From Bacteroidota bacterium (GTDB lineage: Bacteria > Bacteroidota > Bacteroidia > Palsa-948): DNA of 46,229 bases. The notes below the pieces were generated by a model. The model searched no databases. It was given only the letters and a program-made list of their open reading frames with translations, and was not told the origin of the DNA. This document shows, piece after piece, positions 9,771 through 18,667 of the stretch (its first letter is position 1; each line of letters begins with the position of its first letter). The DNA is taken from positions 1 to 46,229 of the forward strand of contig JACRAM010000050.1 in the NCBI GenBank assembly GCA_016213405.1, written 5' to 3'. A program made the translations under genes and the position numbers.

Positions 9771-11168
9771 TTATTTGGTTTTGCTTGACAAAGCAGTTTC
9801 TTTCTGAGAAAGTATCAGAACTTCAACTCGTATATTCTTGTTTGCCTGGGTTTGATTTTTAGGATCCGGAAAAATCGGATTGCTTCCGCCATAACCAATC
9901 GCTGAAAGCCGTTCGGCTTCAATTTCTTTTCCGGTTAAATAATTTTTTATAATATCGGCTCTGTATTGCGATAGTTTTTTCGAACTTCCTTTGAAGTCGC
10001 TTTCGTAGGACGCTTTGATCCGGTTATTGCCATTTGTATGCCCTTGTATCTCTATGGAAATTCCGGGATTCGCTTTCAGATAGGTTACGAGTTTATCCAG
10101 TTCAGAGCCGGAACCGGGCTTCATGTTATACGTGTTCGGATAAAAATAAATTTTATCCATCACAAAATTATCGCCCTCCTTACATGGAAGTAAATACACA
10201 TCGTTGGTAAAGGATTTTGCCGTATCGCCCGTCATGAAGAACACTTCAAGGCTTTTGTAACCTATGGAAGAAAAAATAAGATGATAACCCGTATTTTTTT
10301 CAAGTGCCAATTGATATTGACCTTTTACGGCAGGAGGTATTTTTGATCCGGCAGTTTTATTCTTTACGATTCTTGCCATTTCCCCTTCAACAATAGTACG
10401 TTTTGCACTGTCCTTTGTTATGAATGTTGCTACTGGCAAAGCGGGCGCTTCGTTAACGGAATTAGTTTTAACAAACTGAGGTATCTTAATAGAGAAAGAA
10501 GGATTCAATGTTTTTTTAGAAATTGATTTTTTTAGTTGTTCTGTATAGCACGACTTATAAACAGATTTGAATTTTTGAGAATGTTTATTCGCATTTAATA
10601 CGAACTGATAACCACAATCAACTCCTTTGATATGATATACATTCAGGATAAGCACATCTCCTTTTTTTGCCAGCACGGGAGCATGATATTGCGTATAATA
10701 AAAATCCTGCACTTTTGTTTTCGAACTTGCATCATAAAAGTTCACTGCAGAAGTAATGGATAATCCTGTTCCGGCAATAGCCATTTCGTTTTTGCAAAGA
10801 TTAGCACGAATCGGTGCAATATTCCTTTCCTTAATCTCGGAAGGGCTTATATCGCCATTGTGCTGATACAAAAAGAAGTTGTAAATATTTTCTGATCCGA
10901 AAGGAAGAATTTGAAACGTGACTTCGCAATCGTCTTTCACACGGATCTTATACCAGAAAGATTCGTGTCCGTCAGGATAGCATTGAATTACCGTGTTAGT
11001 TTGAATATCAGTAATTATGGTATCTGACATATTTCTTGAGAGAGAATATATGCCGTTGGAATCAATACTGATTTCTTTTGCTATCATGCTGTCTCTTTCA
11101 ACATGAATAGGTTGTGCAAATGCAAATGAAGAAATAAATAAAAACAACAAAATACTTTTACTTTGCAT
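9771..11168 (-). CDS. OmpA-family cell-envelope protein
   Basis: A 465-residue secreted protein with signal peptide MQSKSILLFLFISSFAFAQ. The N-terminal half is a beta-rich extracytoplasmic region of no recognised family. A short carboxypeptidase-like beta segment follows near residues 265-320 (LIFSSIGYKSLEVFF). The C-terminal 120 residues are an OmpA-like peptidoglycan-binding domain: KIYFYPNTYNMKPGS, SIEIQGHTNG, LSQYRADIIKNYL and RLSAIGYGGSNPIF. It probably links the outer membrane to peptidoglycan. It is monocistronic by spacing, with a 93-bp gap to obg. Confidence 0.85.
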   Translation of the reverse strand: MQSKSILLFLFISSFAFAQPIHVERDSMIAKEISIDSNGIYSLSRNMSDTIITDIQTNTVIQCYPDGHESFWYKIRVKDDCEVTFQILPFGSENIYNFFLYQHNGDISPSEIKERNIAPIRANLCKNEMAIAGTGLSITSAVNFYDASSKTKVQDFYYTQYHAPVLAKKGDVLILNVYHIKGVDCGYQFVLNANKHSQKFKSVYKSCYTEQLKKSISKKTLNPSFSIKIPQFVKTNSVNEAPALPVATFITKDSAKRTIVEGEMARIVKNKTAGSKIPPAVKGQYQLALEKNTGYHLIFSSIGYKSLEVFFMTGDTAKSFTNDVYLLPCKEGDNFVMDKIYFYPNTYNMKPGSGSELDKLVTYLKANPGISIEIQGHTNGNNRIKASYESDFKGSSKKLSQYRADIIKNYLTGKEIEAERLSAIGYGGSNPIFPDPKNQTQANKNIRVEVLILSQKETALSSKTK

Positions 11169-11261
11169 AGTGCAAAGTTCATTTCATTATGCTATTTTCA
11201 GAAGAAGAAACAGGGAGAGTACTAACAGGGCACTGTTAATTAAGAAGAGAAAAAAAATTGA

Positions 11262-12269
11262 TTATTTATTAATCGCTTTCCAAAGCAAGTCTTTTAATTC
11301 GAGCAACCCCATTTGGGTGTGGGAGGAAAAATAAACTACAGGAATTTTCTTTTCTTTAAATTTTTTCTTCATTTCTTTTTTCATTTCACCAAGTAGCTCT
11401 TCATCTGCCATATCGCATTTGGAAATGCCAAGCACACGGTCTTTTTTCAGAAGTTCAGGATTGAATTGCTTCAGTTCGTTCACAAGTATTTTATATTCCT
11501 TAACTATGTCATTTGCATCAGCAGGTACAAGAAAAAGCAGAACGGAATTTCTTTCTATGTGCCGGAGAAATCTTACTCCCAATCCTTTTCCAGCGTGTGC
11601 GCCTTCAATGATTCCAGGAATGTCCGCCATCACAAATGATTGATGATCGCGGTATTTTACAATACCGAGATTGGGAACTAAAGTAGTGAACGGATAATTT
11701 GCAATCTCAGGTTTAGCTGCAGAAACAACAGACAGTAAAGTAGATTTTCCAGCATTGGGAAAACCTACAAGCCCGACATCCGCCAAAAGTTTGAGTTCAA
11801 AAATTTTCCATTCGCTTTTTCCCGGCTCTCCGGGCTGAGCGTTGCGTGGCGACTGATTCGTAGAAGATTTAAAAAATGCGTTGCCTTTTCCTCCACGTCC
11901 CCCATTAACAATGATTTTTTCTTGTCCTTCTTCCGTGATTTCCGCTTCTACTTCCCCCGATTCAGCGTCTTTAATAATTGTTCCGATAGGTACTTCAAGA
12001 ATTTCATCTTCGCCATTTGAACCGGAACTGAGTTTTTTTTCTCCTTTTCCTCCTTCTTCAGCAATTACGTGCTTGCGGTATTTCAAGTGGAGCATCGTCC
12101 AAACATTTTTACTTCCGCGAACAATAATGTGGCCTCCTCTGCCGCCATCACCACCATCGGGTCCGCCTTTGTCAACAAATTTTTCCCTATGAAAATGCAC
12201 AAAGCCAGCGCCTCCCTTTCCGGAACGGCAGCAAATTTTTACGTAGTCTATGAAATTACTTTCAGCCAT
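11262..12269 (-). CDS. obg: GTPase Obg/CgtA
   Basis: Ribosome-associated GTPase involved in large-subunit assembly and stress control. The 335-residue protein has the glycine-rich Obg domain at the N-terminus ([37 protein letters not shown]). The GTPase domain follows, with G1 GFPNAGKST near residue 166, G3 [16 protein letters not shown] and G4-like SKCD. There is no long C-terminal OCT domain, as is common in this phylum. The start overlaps the end of adk by 8 bp, so translation is probably coupled with adk and hpt upstream. Confidence 0.97.
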   Translation of the reverse strand: MAESNFIDYVKICCRSGKGGAGFVHFHREKFVDKGGPDGGDGGRGGHIIVRGSKNVWTMLHLKYRKHVIAEEGGKGEKKLSSGSNGEDEILEVPIGTIIKDAESGEVEAEITEEGQEKIIVNGGRGGKGNAFFKSSTNQSPRNAQPGEPGKSEWKIFELKLLADVGLVGFPNAGKSTLLSVVSAAKPEIANYPFTTLVPNLGIVKYRDHQSFVMADIPGIIEGAHAGKGLGVRFLRHIERNSVLLFLVPADANDIVKEYKILVNELKQFNPELLKKDRVLGISKCDMADEELLGEMKKEMKKKFKEKKIPVVYFSSHTQMGLLELKDLLWKAINK

Positions 12270-12834
12270 TTTCTATCTCTTGACAAAGTTTTTGAAAGAT
12301 TGCTTCAATACCTCCAACTCCCAAAATAATTCTCAGCTTCCTTTGTTTAAAATAAAAATCTTTCAACAGAGCTGTTTTATTATTGTACTCTTTTATCCGG
12401 TTGCGTACAATTTCTTCGTTTTGATCATCTGCTCTGCCAGAATCCTTTCCTCTGCTGAGAATTCTTTTTGTAAGTTCTTCTACCTCTACTTCTAAAGCAA
12501 GCGTCATGGTAATGGAAATATTTTTCCCTGCCATGAATTTATCAAGCTCCACTGCCTGAGCTGTTGTTCTGGGAAATCCGTCAAAAATAAATCCCTGCGG
12601 ATGGGCATGTTTATTGACTTCTGATTCAAGAATTCTTATTGTGACTTCATCGGGAACCAAGTTACCTTTGTCCATATAACTCTTCGCGAGTTTGCCGAGT
12701 TCTGTCCCGCTCTTTATGTTCGCGCGGAAAATATCTCCTGTAGAAAGGTGAACGAGTTTATATTTCTCTACCAATTTTACCGCTTGAGTTCCTTTCCCGG
12801 CTCCGGGCGGACCAAACAAAACAATATTCAACAT
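12262..12834 (-). CDS. adk: Adenylate kinase
   Basis: Converts AMP and ATP to two ADP in the cytosol. The 190-residue protein has the P-loop [11 protein letters not shown] at residue 7, the AMP-binding stretch HLSTGDIFR, the [11 protein letters not shown] motif near residue 85, and a short LID ([13 protein letters not shown]) without the four zinc-binding cysteines. It is therefore a short-type enzyme. It lies 5 bp downstream of hpt and overlaps obg by 8 bp, forming an hpt-adk-obg operon. Confidence 0.97.
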   Translation of the reverse strand: MLNIVLFGPPGAGKGTQAVKLVEKYKLVHLSTGDIFRANIKSGTELGKLAKSYMDKGNLVPDEVTIRILESEVNKHAHPQGFIFDGFPRTTAQAVELDKFMAGKNISITMTLALEVEVEELTKRILSRGKDSGRADDQNEEIVRNRIKEYNNKTALLKDFYFKQRKLRIILGVGGIEAIFQKLCQEIENG

Positions 12835-12839
12835 ATAAT

Positions 12840-13379
12840 TTATGATTTAAGAATATAAATGTCGGATAAATTTCTTCCCAAGCCATCATAGTCCAAACCA
12901 TAACCGACCAGAAAATCATTCGGCATATTGATGCCTATATAATCAAGCTTGATTTTCTTTTTGTACGCATCGGGTTTGAAAAGCAAAGTGGCAATTTTTA
13001 TTTTCTTTGGATTATGTTTTTGCAATTCGGAAATTATTTTTTCAAGCGTATTTCCAGAATCAACAATATCTTCAAGAATAACCACTGTTCTGCCCTTCAG
13101 GTCTTCACTTATTCCAATCAGCGTATTCACAATTCCTGTGGACTGGGTTCCTGAGTAAGAAGAAATCTTAGTAAAAGAAATTTCACATTCAATTTTCACC
13201 TTCTTCAGCAAATCAGCGGTGAAGAGAAAAGAACCATTGAGCACAGAAAGAAAAACCGGCTTCTCATTCTTAAAGTCTTTATTTATTCTTTCCGCAATCT
13301 TTTCAATAGCATTCTGAATCTTCCGGGAAGAAATAAATCTTTTGAATTTTTTATTATGTATTGTAATTGTATTTGTCAT
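12840..13379 (-). CDS. hpt: Hypoxanthine phosphoribosyltransferase
   Basis: Purine salvage enzyme joining hypoxanthine (often guanine too) to PRPP. The 179-residue protein has the type I PRPP-binding motif VVILEDIVDSGNTL near residue 100, the flexible-loop SSYSGTQSTG near residue 73, and a C-terminal purine-contact region with PDAYKKK and GYGLDYDG. It starts 9 bp after ggt and leads into adk, so the purine genes may share a transcript with ggt. Confidence 0.95.
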   Translation of the reverse strand: MTNTITIHNKKFKRFISSRKIQNAIEKIAERINKDFKNEKPVFLSVLNGSFLFTADLLKKVKIECEISFTKISSYSGTQSTGIVNTLIGISEDLKGRTVVILEDIVDSGNTLEKIISELQKHNPKKIKIATLLFKPDAYKKKIKLDYIGINMPNDFLVGYGLDYDGLGRNLSDIYILKS

Positions 13380-13388
13380 ATTACTTTT

Positions 13389-15137
13389 TTAATAACCGGC
13401 AGATTTATCATCTCCTCTCGCATCAGCGCCACCTTCTGATTTTCCGTTCGGCAAAATTAATATTGCATCTGTTCTGCCGATTGGATTTCTCTTAACAAAA
13501 TGATGTCCCTTTTTCTCAAGAGCAAAAACAGCCAGACTATCTACCGCGTCTTTCTCCACATAAATAGCATCAGGCTTCCATTGATGATGGAACTTTTTCG
13601 CATTCACCGCCTCTTGCATCGTCATACCGTGTTCAACCACATTCAGAATAGTCTGAAACACAGAAGTGATTATGGTTGAACCACCGGGAGTTCCAACCAC
13701 CATAAAAAGTTTTCCATCCTTCTCCATAATAGTCGGAGTCATGGAACTCAGCATTCTTTTTCCGGGTGCGATGGCATTCGCGTCAGCGCCCACAAGTCCG
13801 TATGCGTTAGGAACTCCCGGCTTCGCGCTGAAATCATCCATCTCATTGTTCAGTAAAAATCCGGAACCGGGAACAAAAACCAAAGTACCGTAACTGCCAT
13901 TCAATGTGGTGGTAACAGCAACAGCATTTTTCCATTTATCCACTATGGAAAAATGAGTGGTCTGTTCTTTTTCAGACCTCACCCCCAACCCCTCTCCTTT
14001 AAGAGAGGGGAGTAAATCCCCAGCAGAAATTTCTGAACTCAGAGTTGCTTTATCAGGATTAAAATCTTTCATACGGGAAATAAGATAGAGCGAATCAAGT
14101 AATTGTTTTACAGGGACAGAAATAAAATCCGGATCGCCAAGATATTCTGCGCGGTCAGCAAAAACTCTTTTCTCAGCTTCGACCATGAGATGAACCGTTT
14201 TCTCTTTGTTCCAACCCCAGTCTTTCAAGGGGGAATTCTCTATTATGTTCAGCAATTGTACAAGTGCAATTCCTCCGCTGGAAGGAGGCGGCATGGAAAT
14301 AATTTTATAGTCCTCATACCAGCCAACAAGCGGAGTTCTCCAAACACTTTGATAATTTTTCAAATCATCGAAAGAAATAATTCCATCACCTTGTTGCATT
14401 TCTTTAACAATGTTCGCAGCAGTTTTTCCTGAATAGAATCCTTCACGTCCGTAATCACGAATCAACTTTAATGTTTCAGCAAGTTCTTTTTGAATAAGCG
14501 TATCTCCTTTTTTCCAATCAGCGGTATCATTTTTTAATAATGAAACCTGATAGTCTTTATTCCATTTTATAAAATCTTTCTTCATGCTATTGAATTCATC
14601 CGCTTGTCGGTGCGTGATTGAAAATCCTTGTTCGGCTAAATCAATTGCTGGCTGAAGCAACTCTTTCCAAGGGAGTTTTCCATATTTCTCATGTGCCCGA
14701 ACCATTCCATCCACCGAACCTGGAACTCCAACAGAAAGCAATCCTTGCGTACTCAAGTTCGGCACAATATTTCCATCATTATCTAAATACATATCGCGAG
14801 TTGCTTTCATCGGAGCTTTTTCGCGGAAGTCGAGTGAGTTTATTTCTCCGTTATTCATCCGCACAACCATAAAACCACCGCCTCCAATATTTCCGGCATT
14901 CGGGTAAACAACAGAGAGTGCGAACTGAACAGCCACCGCGGCATCAACAGCATTTCCACCTTTCTTCAGAACATCAGCGCCAGCTTTTGAAGCTTCAGGA
15001 TGAGCGCTCACAACCATTCCTGAATCGGCAATCAATCCATGGCTGTGCGTTTCTTCTTTAGGTTTATCCTGCTGTGAATTGCAAGAAAAAAAGAATACAG
15101 AACAAAGAATAAAGAATATTTTAAAAATACTTTTCAT
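13389..15137 (-). CDS. ggt: Gamma-glutamyltransferase (lipoprotein type)
   Basis: Cleaves gamma-glutamyl bonds of glutathione and related peptides in the envelope. The precursor self-cleaves into large and small subunits. The 582-residue protein has a lipoprotein-like signal with Cys at about residue 19 (VFFFSCNS), the substrate-binding region NIGGGGFMVVR, and the processing site QTTHFSIVD, whose second Thr is the expected catalytic nucleophile. An SSMTPTIM stretch and VVGTPGGSTIITS follow in the small subunit. About residues 370-388 are an in-frame insertion (LLPSLKGEGLGV) encoded by a GC-rich palindrome at 13,973-14,025, only a few residues before the cleavage Thr. Confidence 0.95.
   Translation of the reverse strand: MKSIFKIFFILCSVFFFSCNSQQDKPKEETHSHGLIADSGMVVSAHPEASKAGADVLKKGGNAVDAAVAVQFALSVVYPNAGNIGGGGFMVVRMNNGEINSLDFREKAPMKATRDMYLDNDGNIVPNLSTQGLLSVGVPGSVDGMVRAHEKYGKLPWKELLQPAIDLAEQGFSITHRQADEFNSMKKDFIKWNKDYQVSLLKNDTADWKKGDTLIQKELAETLKLIRDYGREGFYSGKTAANIVKEMQQGDGIISFDDLKNYQSVWRTPLVGWYEDYKIISMPPPSSGGIALVQLLNIIENSPLKDWGWNKEKTVHLMVEAEKRVFADRAEYLGDPDFISVPVKQLLDSLYLISRMKDFNPDKATLSSEISAGDLLPSLKGEGLGVRSEKEQTTHFSIVDKWKNAVAVTTTLNGSYGTLVFVPGSGFLLNNEMDDFSAKPGVPNAYGLVGADANAIAPGKRMLSSMTPTIMEKDGKLFMVVGTPGGSTIITSVFQTILNVVEHGMTMQEAVNAKKFHHQWKPDAIYVEKDAVDSLAVFALEKKGHHFVKRNPIGRTDAILILPNGKSEGGADARGDDKSAGY
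13973..14025. repeat. In-frame palindromic element inside ggt
   Basis: On the plus strand the core arms are CCCCTCTC (13,989-13,996) and GAGAGGGG (14,003-14,010), flanked by CTCACCCCCAA and a short tail. The element keeps the ggt frame and adds about 18 residues just upstream of the autoprocessing Thr. It belongs to the same family as the elements at 17,782, 21,176 and 26,216. Confidence 0.8.
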
Positions 15138-15156
15138 TGAGGAACAAATCTACTAT

Positions 15157-15202
15157 TTTGAATCAACGAAAAACGAAACAGTACTAAAAATACGAAAGAG
15201 AA
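15157..15202. repeat. ACGAAA-type repeat between ggt and purE
   Basis: Contains AATCAACGAAAAACGAAAC followed by AGTACTAAAAATACGAAA. It closely matches the copy in front of the GxxExxY gene (21,858-21,896) and the inverted copies near 20,546 and 22,310. It occupies the ggt upstream region. Confidence 0.65.
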
Positions 15203-15258
15203 AATGAAAATGAGATTCTATAGAAAGGTTTATCTTTACAAATCAAAATTCACAGAGT

Positions 15259-15771
15259 ATGAATCCAAAAGTTTCAATCATAATGGGCAGCACAAGCGAT
15301 TGGCCTGTGATGCAGGAAGCCGCAAAAATTCTTGACCAGTTCAAAATTCCTTTTGAGGTGAATGCACTCTCGGCTCATAGAGTTCCTGAACAGGTTGCTG
15401 AGTTTGGAAAAAACGCTTCTTCGCGCGGAGTGAAAGTAATTATCGCGGGCGCAGGCGGTGCTGCACATCTTCCAGGAGTGATTGCCGCTTTCACCATCTG
15501 CCCTGTGATTGGCGTGCCGTGCAAATCAACTATTTCGCTGGACGGATGGGATTCTCTTCTTTCGATTGTGCAGATGCCTCCGGGTGTTCCTGTCGCTACG
15601 GTTGGAGTGGATGGTGGACAAAACGCGGGCATCCTCGCTGTTCAGATTCTCGCTGCAGGCGATGAAAAACTTTCTGCTGAACTGAAAACATTCAAAGAAA
15701 AGCTGAAAGAAAAAGTTCTGAAAGCTAACGCGGAACTGAAGCAGCATAAGTTCGGCAGCAGAACCAATTAA
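15259..15771 (+). CDS. purE: N5-carboxyaminoimidazole ribonucleotide mutase
   Basis: Moves the carboxyl group of N5-CAIR to give CAIR in de novo purine synthesis. The 170-residue class I PurE has the family start VSIIMGSTSDWPVM, the SAHRVPE motif near residue 40 with the catalytic His, GAGGAAHLPGVIAA near residue 72, and SLDGWDSLLSIVQMPPGVPVATV. No purK is seen next to it. The cyclase gene follows 18 bp later on the same strand, so co-transcription is possible but has no obvious functional link. Confidence 0.96.
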   Translation: MNPKVSIIMGSTSDWPVMQEAAKILDQFKIPFEVNALSAHRVPEQVAEFGKNASSRGVKVIIAGAGGAAHLPGVIAAFTICPVIGVPCKSTISLDGWDSLLSIVQMPPGVPVATVGVDGGQNAGILAVQILAAGDEKLSAELKTFKEKLKEKVLKANAELKQHKFGSRTN

Positions 15772-15789
15772 TTGCATTATAGCTGAAGG

Positions 15790-17685
15790 ATGAAACTTTT
15801 TTCAACTTCATTTCTTATTATTCTTTTCTCTTCCGGTTCAATTATTACTTCTTTCGGGCAATCATCATCTTCAATAGATTCGCTCGGACAAAAACTCAAC
15901 ACACTTCCTGAGGATACAAGCAAAGTTAATGCGCTCAATGACATTGCATTTAAATTAAGAAATAATAAACCCGATCAGGCTTTTCAATATGCAAGCCAGG
16001 CGCTCGCCATAGCGGAAAAGCATCACTATACATACGGCATTGCCGATGCGTTGAAAATCATGGGGACGACTCAGCATTACAAAGGGAATTACGGAGAAGC
16101 CATTGGTTATTTTCTGAAATCATTAAAAATATTTGAAGAGTTGTGTAAAACTTCATCAAACGAAAAAAGTATAAGAGCCGCCAAAAAAGGAATGGCATCT
16201 GTTTACAATAACATGGGATTGGTTTATTATGCTCAGAACAACAACGAAAAAGCAATTGAAAATTATGCAAACGCGATGAATCTCAAAGAAGAACTTGGCG
16301 ACAAAGCAGGAGTTGCGTCCACACTAAGCAACCTCGGATTAATGTACTATGACATGAAGCAATACGAGAAAGCCATTGAATATATAAACAAGGCATTAAA
16401 AATTCATAAAGAGTTTGGCAATCAAATGGGCGTGGCTGCTTCCTATTCCCTTCTGGGAGATGTTTATGACGTGATGGAAAATTTTGAAACGGCTATGAAA
16501 TATTTTCTGGATGCATTGGCTATACACGAAAAACTTGAAGTCAAATACGGAATTGCCGCGAACCTGACGAGCATAGGTGTCGCACAGATTCATTTAAAAA
16601 AATATCACGAAGCAATTGAAACCCTCAACAACGCATTTGATCTGTCAAAAGAAATGGGTTCAAAAGAAGGCACGAGTGAATGTTATCAGGGATTATCCAG
16701 GGCATATTTCAATTTAAATGATTTCAAGCGGGCTTATGAATACCACAAACTGTATTCCGAAACAAAAGATTCTCTTTTAAACGAAGAAAGCAGCAGACAG
16801 ATTGCCGAAATGCAAACCAAATATGAAACCGAAAAGAAAGAACAGCAGATTCATTTACTGAATAAAGAAGGCGAATTGCAGAAGTCAGAAGTCAGAAGAC
16901 AAAAGATAATTATCTGGTCAGTGGTCAGTGGATTGCTGATAGTGGTTGTTCTATCGCTGTTTATAATCAAGGAAAGAAGAAAGAGCGAAAAGCTTTTGCT
17001 GAATATTCTTCCTGCTGAAACAGCAAAAGAATTAAAAGCAAATGGAAAAGCAAAAGCAAAACAGTACGAACAAGTAACAGTGATGTTCACTGATTTTAAA
17101 GGATTCACAACGATTGCTGAAAAATTATCGGCAGAAGAATTGGTAAGTGAATTAGATTTTCTGTTTAAGAAGTTTGATGAAATAATTTATAAGTATCCAA
17201 TCGAAAAAATAAAAACTATTGGCGATGCATATATGTGTGCTGGAGGGCTTCCAACGGCAAACAACACAAATGCAATGGATGTTGTGAAGGCAGCGATGGA
17301 GATTCAGGAGTTTATGCAAAACGGTTTACAGTCTACGGTCTACGGTTTACAGTTAAAAGACAACCGCAAACAGGAAACTGTAGACTGGAAACTTAGGATA
17401 GGCATTCACACAGGTCCGGTTACCGCAGGAGTGGTTGGCGATAAAAAATTCGCTTACGATATTTGGGGAGATACAGTAAATACAGCAAGCAGAATGGAAT
17501 CGAGCGGAGAAGCAGGAAAAATAAATATTTCGGGCGCAACTTATCTTGCATTGAAAGAATCTCCCTTACTCCCCCTTTTAAAGGGGGAAAGCGCATCAGG
17601 GGGATTTGCATTTACCCATCGCGGAAAAATTCCCGCCAAAAATAAAGGAGAGATTGAAATGTATTTTGTTGAGCAGATAGTATGA
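15790..17685 (+). CDS. TPR-containing class III adenylate cyclase, membrane bound
   Basis: A 631-residue protein with a signal peptide (ending SFG) and then at least six TPR repeats (about residues 60-340). A coiled segment and one membrane helix follow (IIWSVVSGLLIVVVLSLFII, near residue 380). A cytosolic class III cyclase domain completes it. The two metal-binding Asp residues lie in MFTDFKGFTTI and TIGDAYMCAGG. The adenine-selective Lys (KIKTIGD) and Asp (YDIWGD) plus NTASRM predict cAMP, not cGMP, production. Three segments are repeat-derived: KSEVRRQ near residue 364-370, STVYGLQL near residue 515, and SPLLPLLKGESASGG near residues 590-606. Periplasmic TPRs probably sense a partner; that is inference. 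Confidence 0.88.
   Translation: MKLFSTSFLIILFSSGSIITSFGQSSSSIDSLGQKLNTLPEDTSKVNALNDIAFKLRNNKPDQAFQYASQALAIAEKHHYTYGIADALKIMGTTQHYKGNYGEAIGYFLKSLKIFEELCKTSSNEKSIRAAKKGMASVYNNMGLVYYAQNNNEKAIENYANAMNLKEELGDKAGVASTLSNLGLMYYDMKQYEKAIEYINKALKIHKEFGNQMGVAASYSLLGDVYDVMENFETAMKYFLDALAIHEKLEVKYGIAANLTSIGVAQIHLKKYHEAIETLNNAFDLSKEMGSKEGTSECYQGLSRAYFNLNDFKRAYEYHKLYSETKDSLLNEESSRQIAEMQTKYETEKKEQQIHLLNKEGELQKSEVRRQKIIIWSVVSGLLIVVVLSLFIIKERRKSEKLLLNILPAETAKELKANGKAKAKQYEQVTVMFTDFKGFTTIAEKLSAEELVSELDFLFKKFDEIIYKYPIEKIKTIGDAYMCAGGLPTANNTNAMDVVKAAMEIQEFMQNGLQSTVYGLQLKDNRKQETVDWKLRIGIHTGPVTAGVVGDKKFAYDIWGDTVNTASRMESSGEAGKINISGATYLALKESPLLPLLKGESASGGFAFTHRGKIPAKNKGEIEMYFVEQIV
16880..16935 (+). repeat. Short direct repeats encoding the coiled-coil/membrane junction of the cyclase
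   Basis: AGAAGTCAGAAGTCAGAAG (8-bp period) is followed by GGTCAGTGGTCAGTGG (8-bp period). Translated, the first gives KSEVRR and the second gives the start of the membrane helix (WSVVSG). Confidence 0.6.
17322..17392 (+). repeat. TCTACGG/TTTACAG repeats inside the cyclase domain
   Basis: Direct repeats GTCTACGGTCTACGG flanked by GGTTTACAG copies, with a partly inverted copy (ACTGTAGACTGG) at the right end. They encode an insertion near residues 512-534 between catalytic-core elements. The reading frame stays open. Confidence 0.6.
17558..17607. repeat. In-frame palindromic element inside the cyclase gene
   Basis: Core CCCCCTTTTAAAGGGGG at 17,571-17,587, with outer CTCCC/GGGGGATTT arms. The element is nearly identical to the one inside the LolC/E-type gene (23,097-23,151): both read through AAAGGGGGAAAGCGCA, then TCAGG or GCAGG. 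It encodes SPLLPLLKGESASGG. Confidence 0.85.
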
Positions 17686-18473
17686 AACTTCATTACAGAA
17701 AATCAGGACAAGGAAAACCGCTTTTCATTCTTCATGGATTATTCGGCATGTCGGATAACTGGGTAACGGTTGGAAAAATTCTAAGCCCCTCCCCGACCCT
17801 CCCCATTAGGGAGGGAGAAAAAAACATTTCAGTATATTTAATTGACCTCCGCAATCATGGCAAATCTCCGCATAGTGCGGAATGGGCTTATTCTTCTATG
17901 GCAAATGATATTTTAGAATTAATGAAAGAAGAAAAACTTGATACAATAAATTTAATAGGTCATTCGCTTGGGGGAAAGGTGGCGATGCAGTTTGCATCTA
18001 TGTATCCTGAGAAATTAGAGAAGCTGATTGTGGTAGATATGTCGCCAAAAGACCTTCACCCGAAAGTATTTGATTTTGTAAAGCTGCTGCCATCAATCAA
18101 ACTCGCTGGAATGAAATCAAGAAAAGAAGCGGAAGGAAAACTCTCATCAATTATCAAAGAGAAAGAAGTGGTTCAATTGCTTTTAAAAAATCTCTATTGG
18201 AATGATGCAAATAAACTGGAATGGAAATTCAACCTGGAAGCAATTGTAAAAAATATGCATACCATAGGAAACACGTTCAGTTTAAAAGAAAAGATTGAAA
18301 TACCTGCCCTGTTCATACGAGGCGAGAAATCAAATTACATTACGGATAAAGATGTTCATGAAATAAAAAAAATATTCCCCCACTCAGAATTTAAAACCAT
18401 TAAAGGTGCCGGACATTGGGTGCATGCCGATAAGCCGATGGAGTTTGCAAAAGCTGTTAGAGATTTTTGTTAA
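17682..18473 (+). CDS. Alpha/beta-fold hydrolase
   Basis: A 263-residue cytosolic hydrolase, close in layout to the YbfF/esterase group. It opens LHYRKSGQGKPLFILHGLFGMSDNWVTVG with the oxyanion HGLFG. It has the nucleophile elbow GHSLGGKVA near residue 103, a catalytic Asp candidate in VVDMSPKD or the later RGEKSNYI region, and a final His in GAGHWVHADKP. About residues 34-46 (SPSPTLPIREGE) are an in-frame GC-rich repeat insertion between strand 3 and the next helix, a loop in this fold. The ATG overlaps the cyclase stop (ATGA). The substrate is unknown. Confidence 0.88.
   Translation: MKLHYRKSGQGKPLFILHGLFGMSDNWVTVGKILSPSPTLPIREGEKNISVYLIDLRNHGKSPHSAEWAYSSMANDILELMKEEKLDTINLIGHSLGGKVAMQFASMYPEKLEKLIVVDMSPKDLHPKVFDFVKLLPSIKLAGMKSRKEAEGKLSSIIKEKEVVQLLLKNLYWNDANKLEWKFNLEAIVKNMHTIGNTFSLKEKIEIPALFIRGEKSNYITDKDVHEIKKIFPHSEFKTIKGAGHWVHADKPMEFAKAVRDFC
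17782..17820. repeat. In-frame palindromic element inside the hydrolase gene
   Basis: Arms CCCTCCC (17,797-17,803) and GGGAGGG (17,809-17,815) around CATTA, preceded by GCCCCTCCCCGA. The half-element is almost the same as the first hairpin at 26,216-26,250. It encodes SPSPTLPIREGE. Confidence 0.85.
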
Positions 18474-18499
18474 CTTTGTACTATAAAAATTATTCGTCA

Positions 18500-18667
18500 A
18501 TGGAATTAACTATTTCAATAAAAGACAAAAAAATATACATCTCTCTTTTGCAATTCTTAAAATCACTTGGCATAAAAGTGGATGCAAAGAAGAACGGAAA
18601 ACGGCACCATCTCTACACAGGAGAAAAAATGGCGAACGCTTTGGAAAAATTAGCTAAGTCGTACTAA
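18500..18667 (+). CDS. Small hypothetical protein
   Basis: A 55-residue protein starting MELTISIKDKKIYISLL at the ATG at 18,500. The longer frame begins inside the hydrolase gene and is less likely. The sequence looks real: a beta-strand, a helix (LLQFLKSLGIKVD), a basic turn (KKNGKRHHLYTG) and a final helix (MANALEKLAKSY). Size and layout resemble antitoxin-like or DNA-binding accessory proteins, but I recognise no family. Its stop codon overlaps that of the convergent ABC transporter. Confidence 0.6.
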   Translation: MELTISIKDKKIYISLLQFLKSLGIKVDAKKNGKRHHLYTGEKMANALEKLAKSY

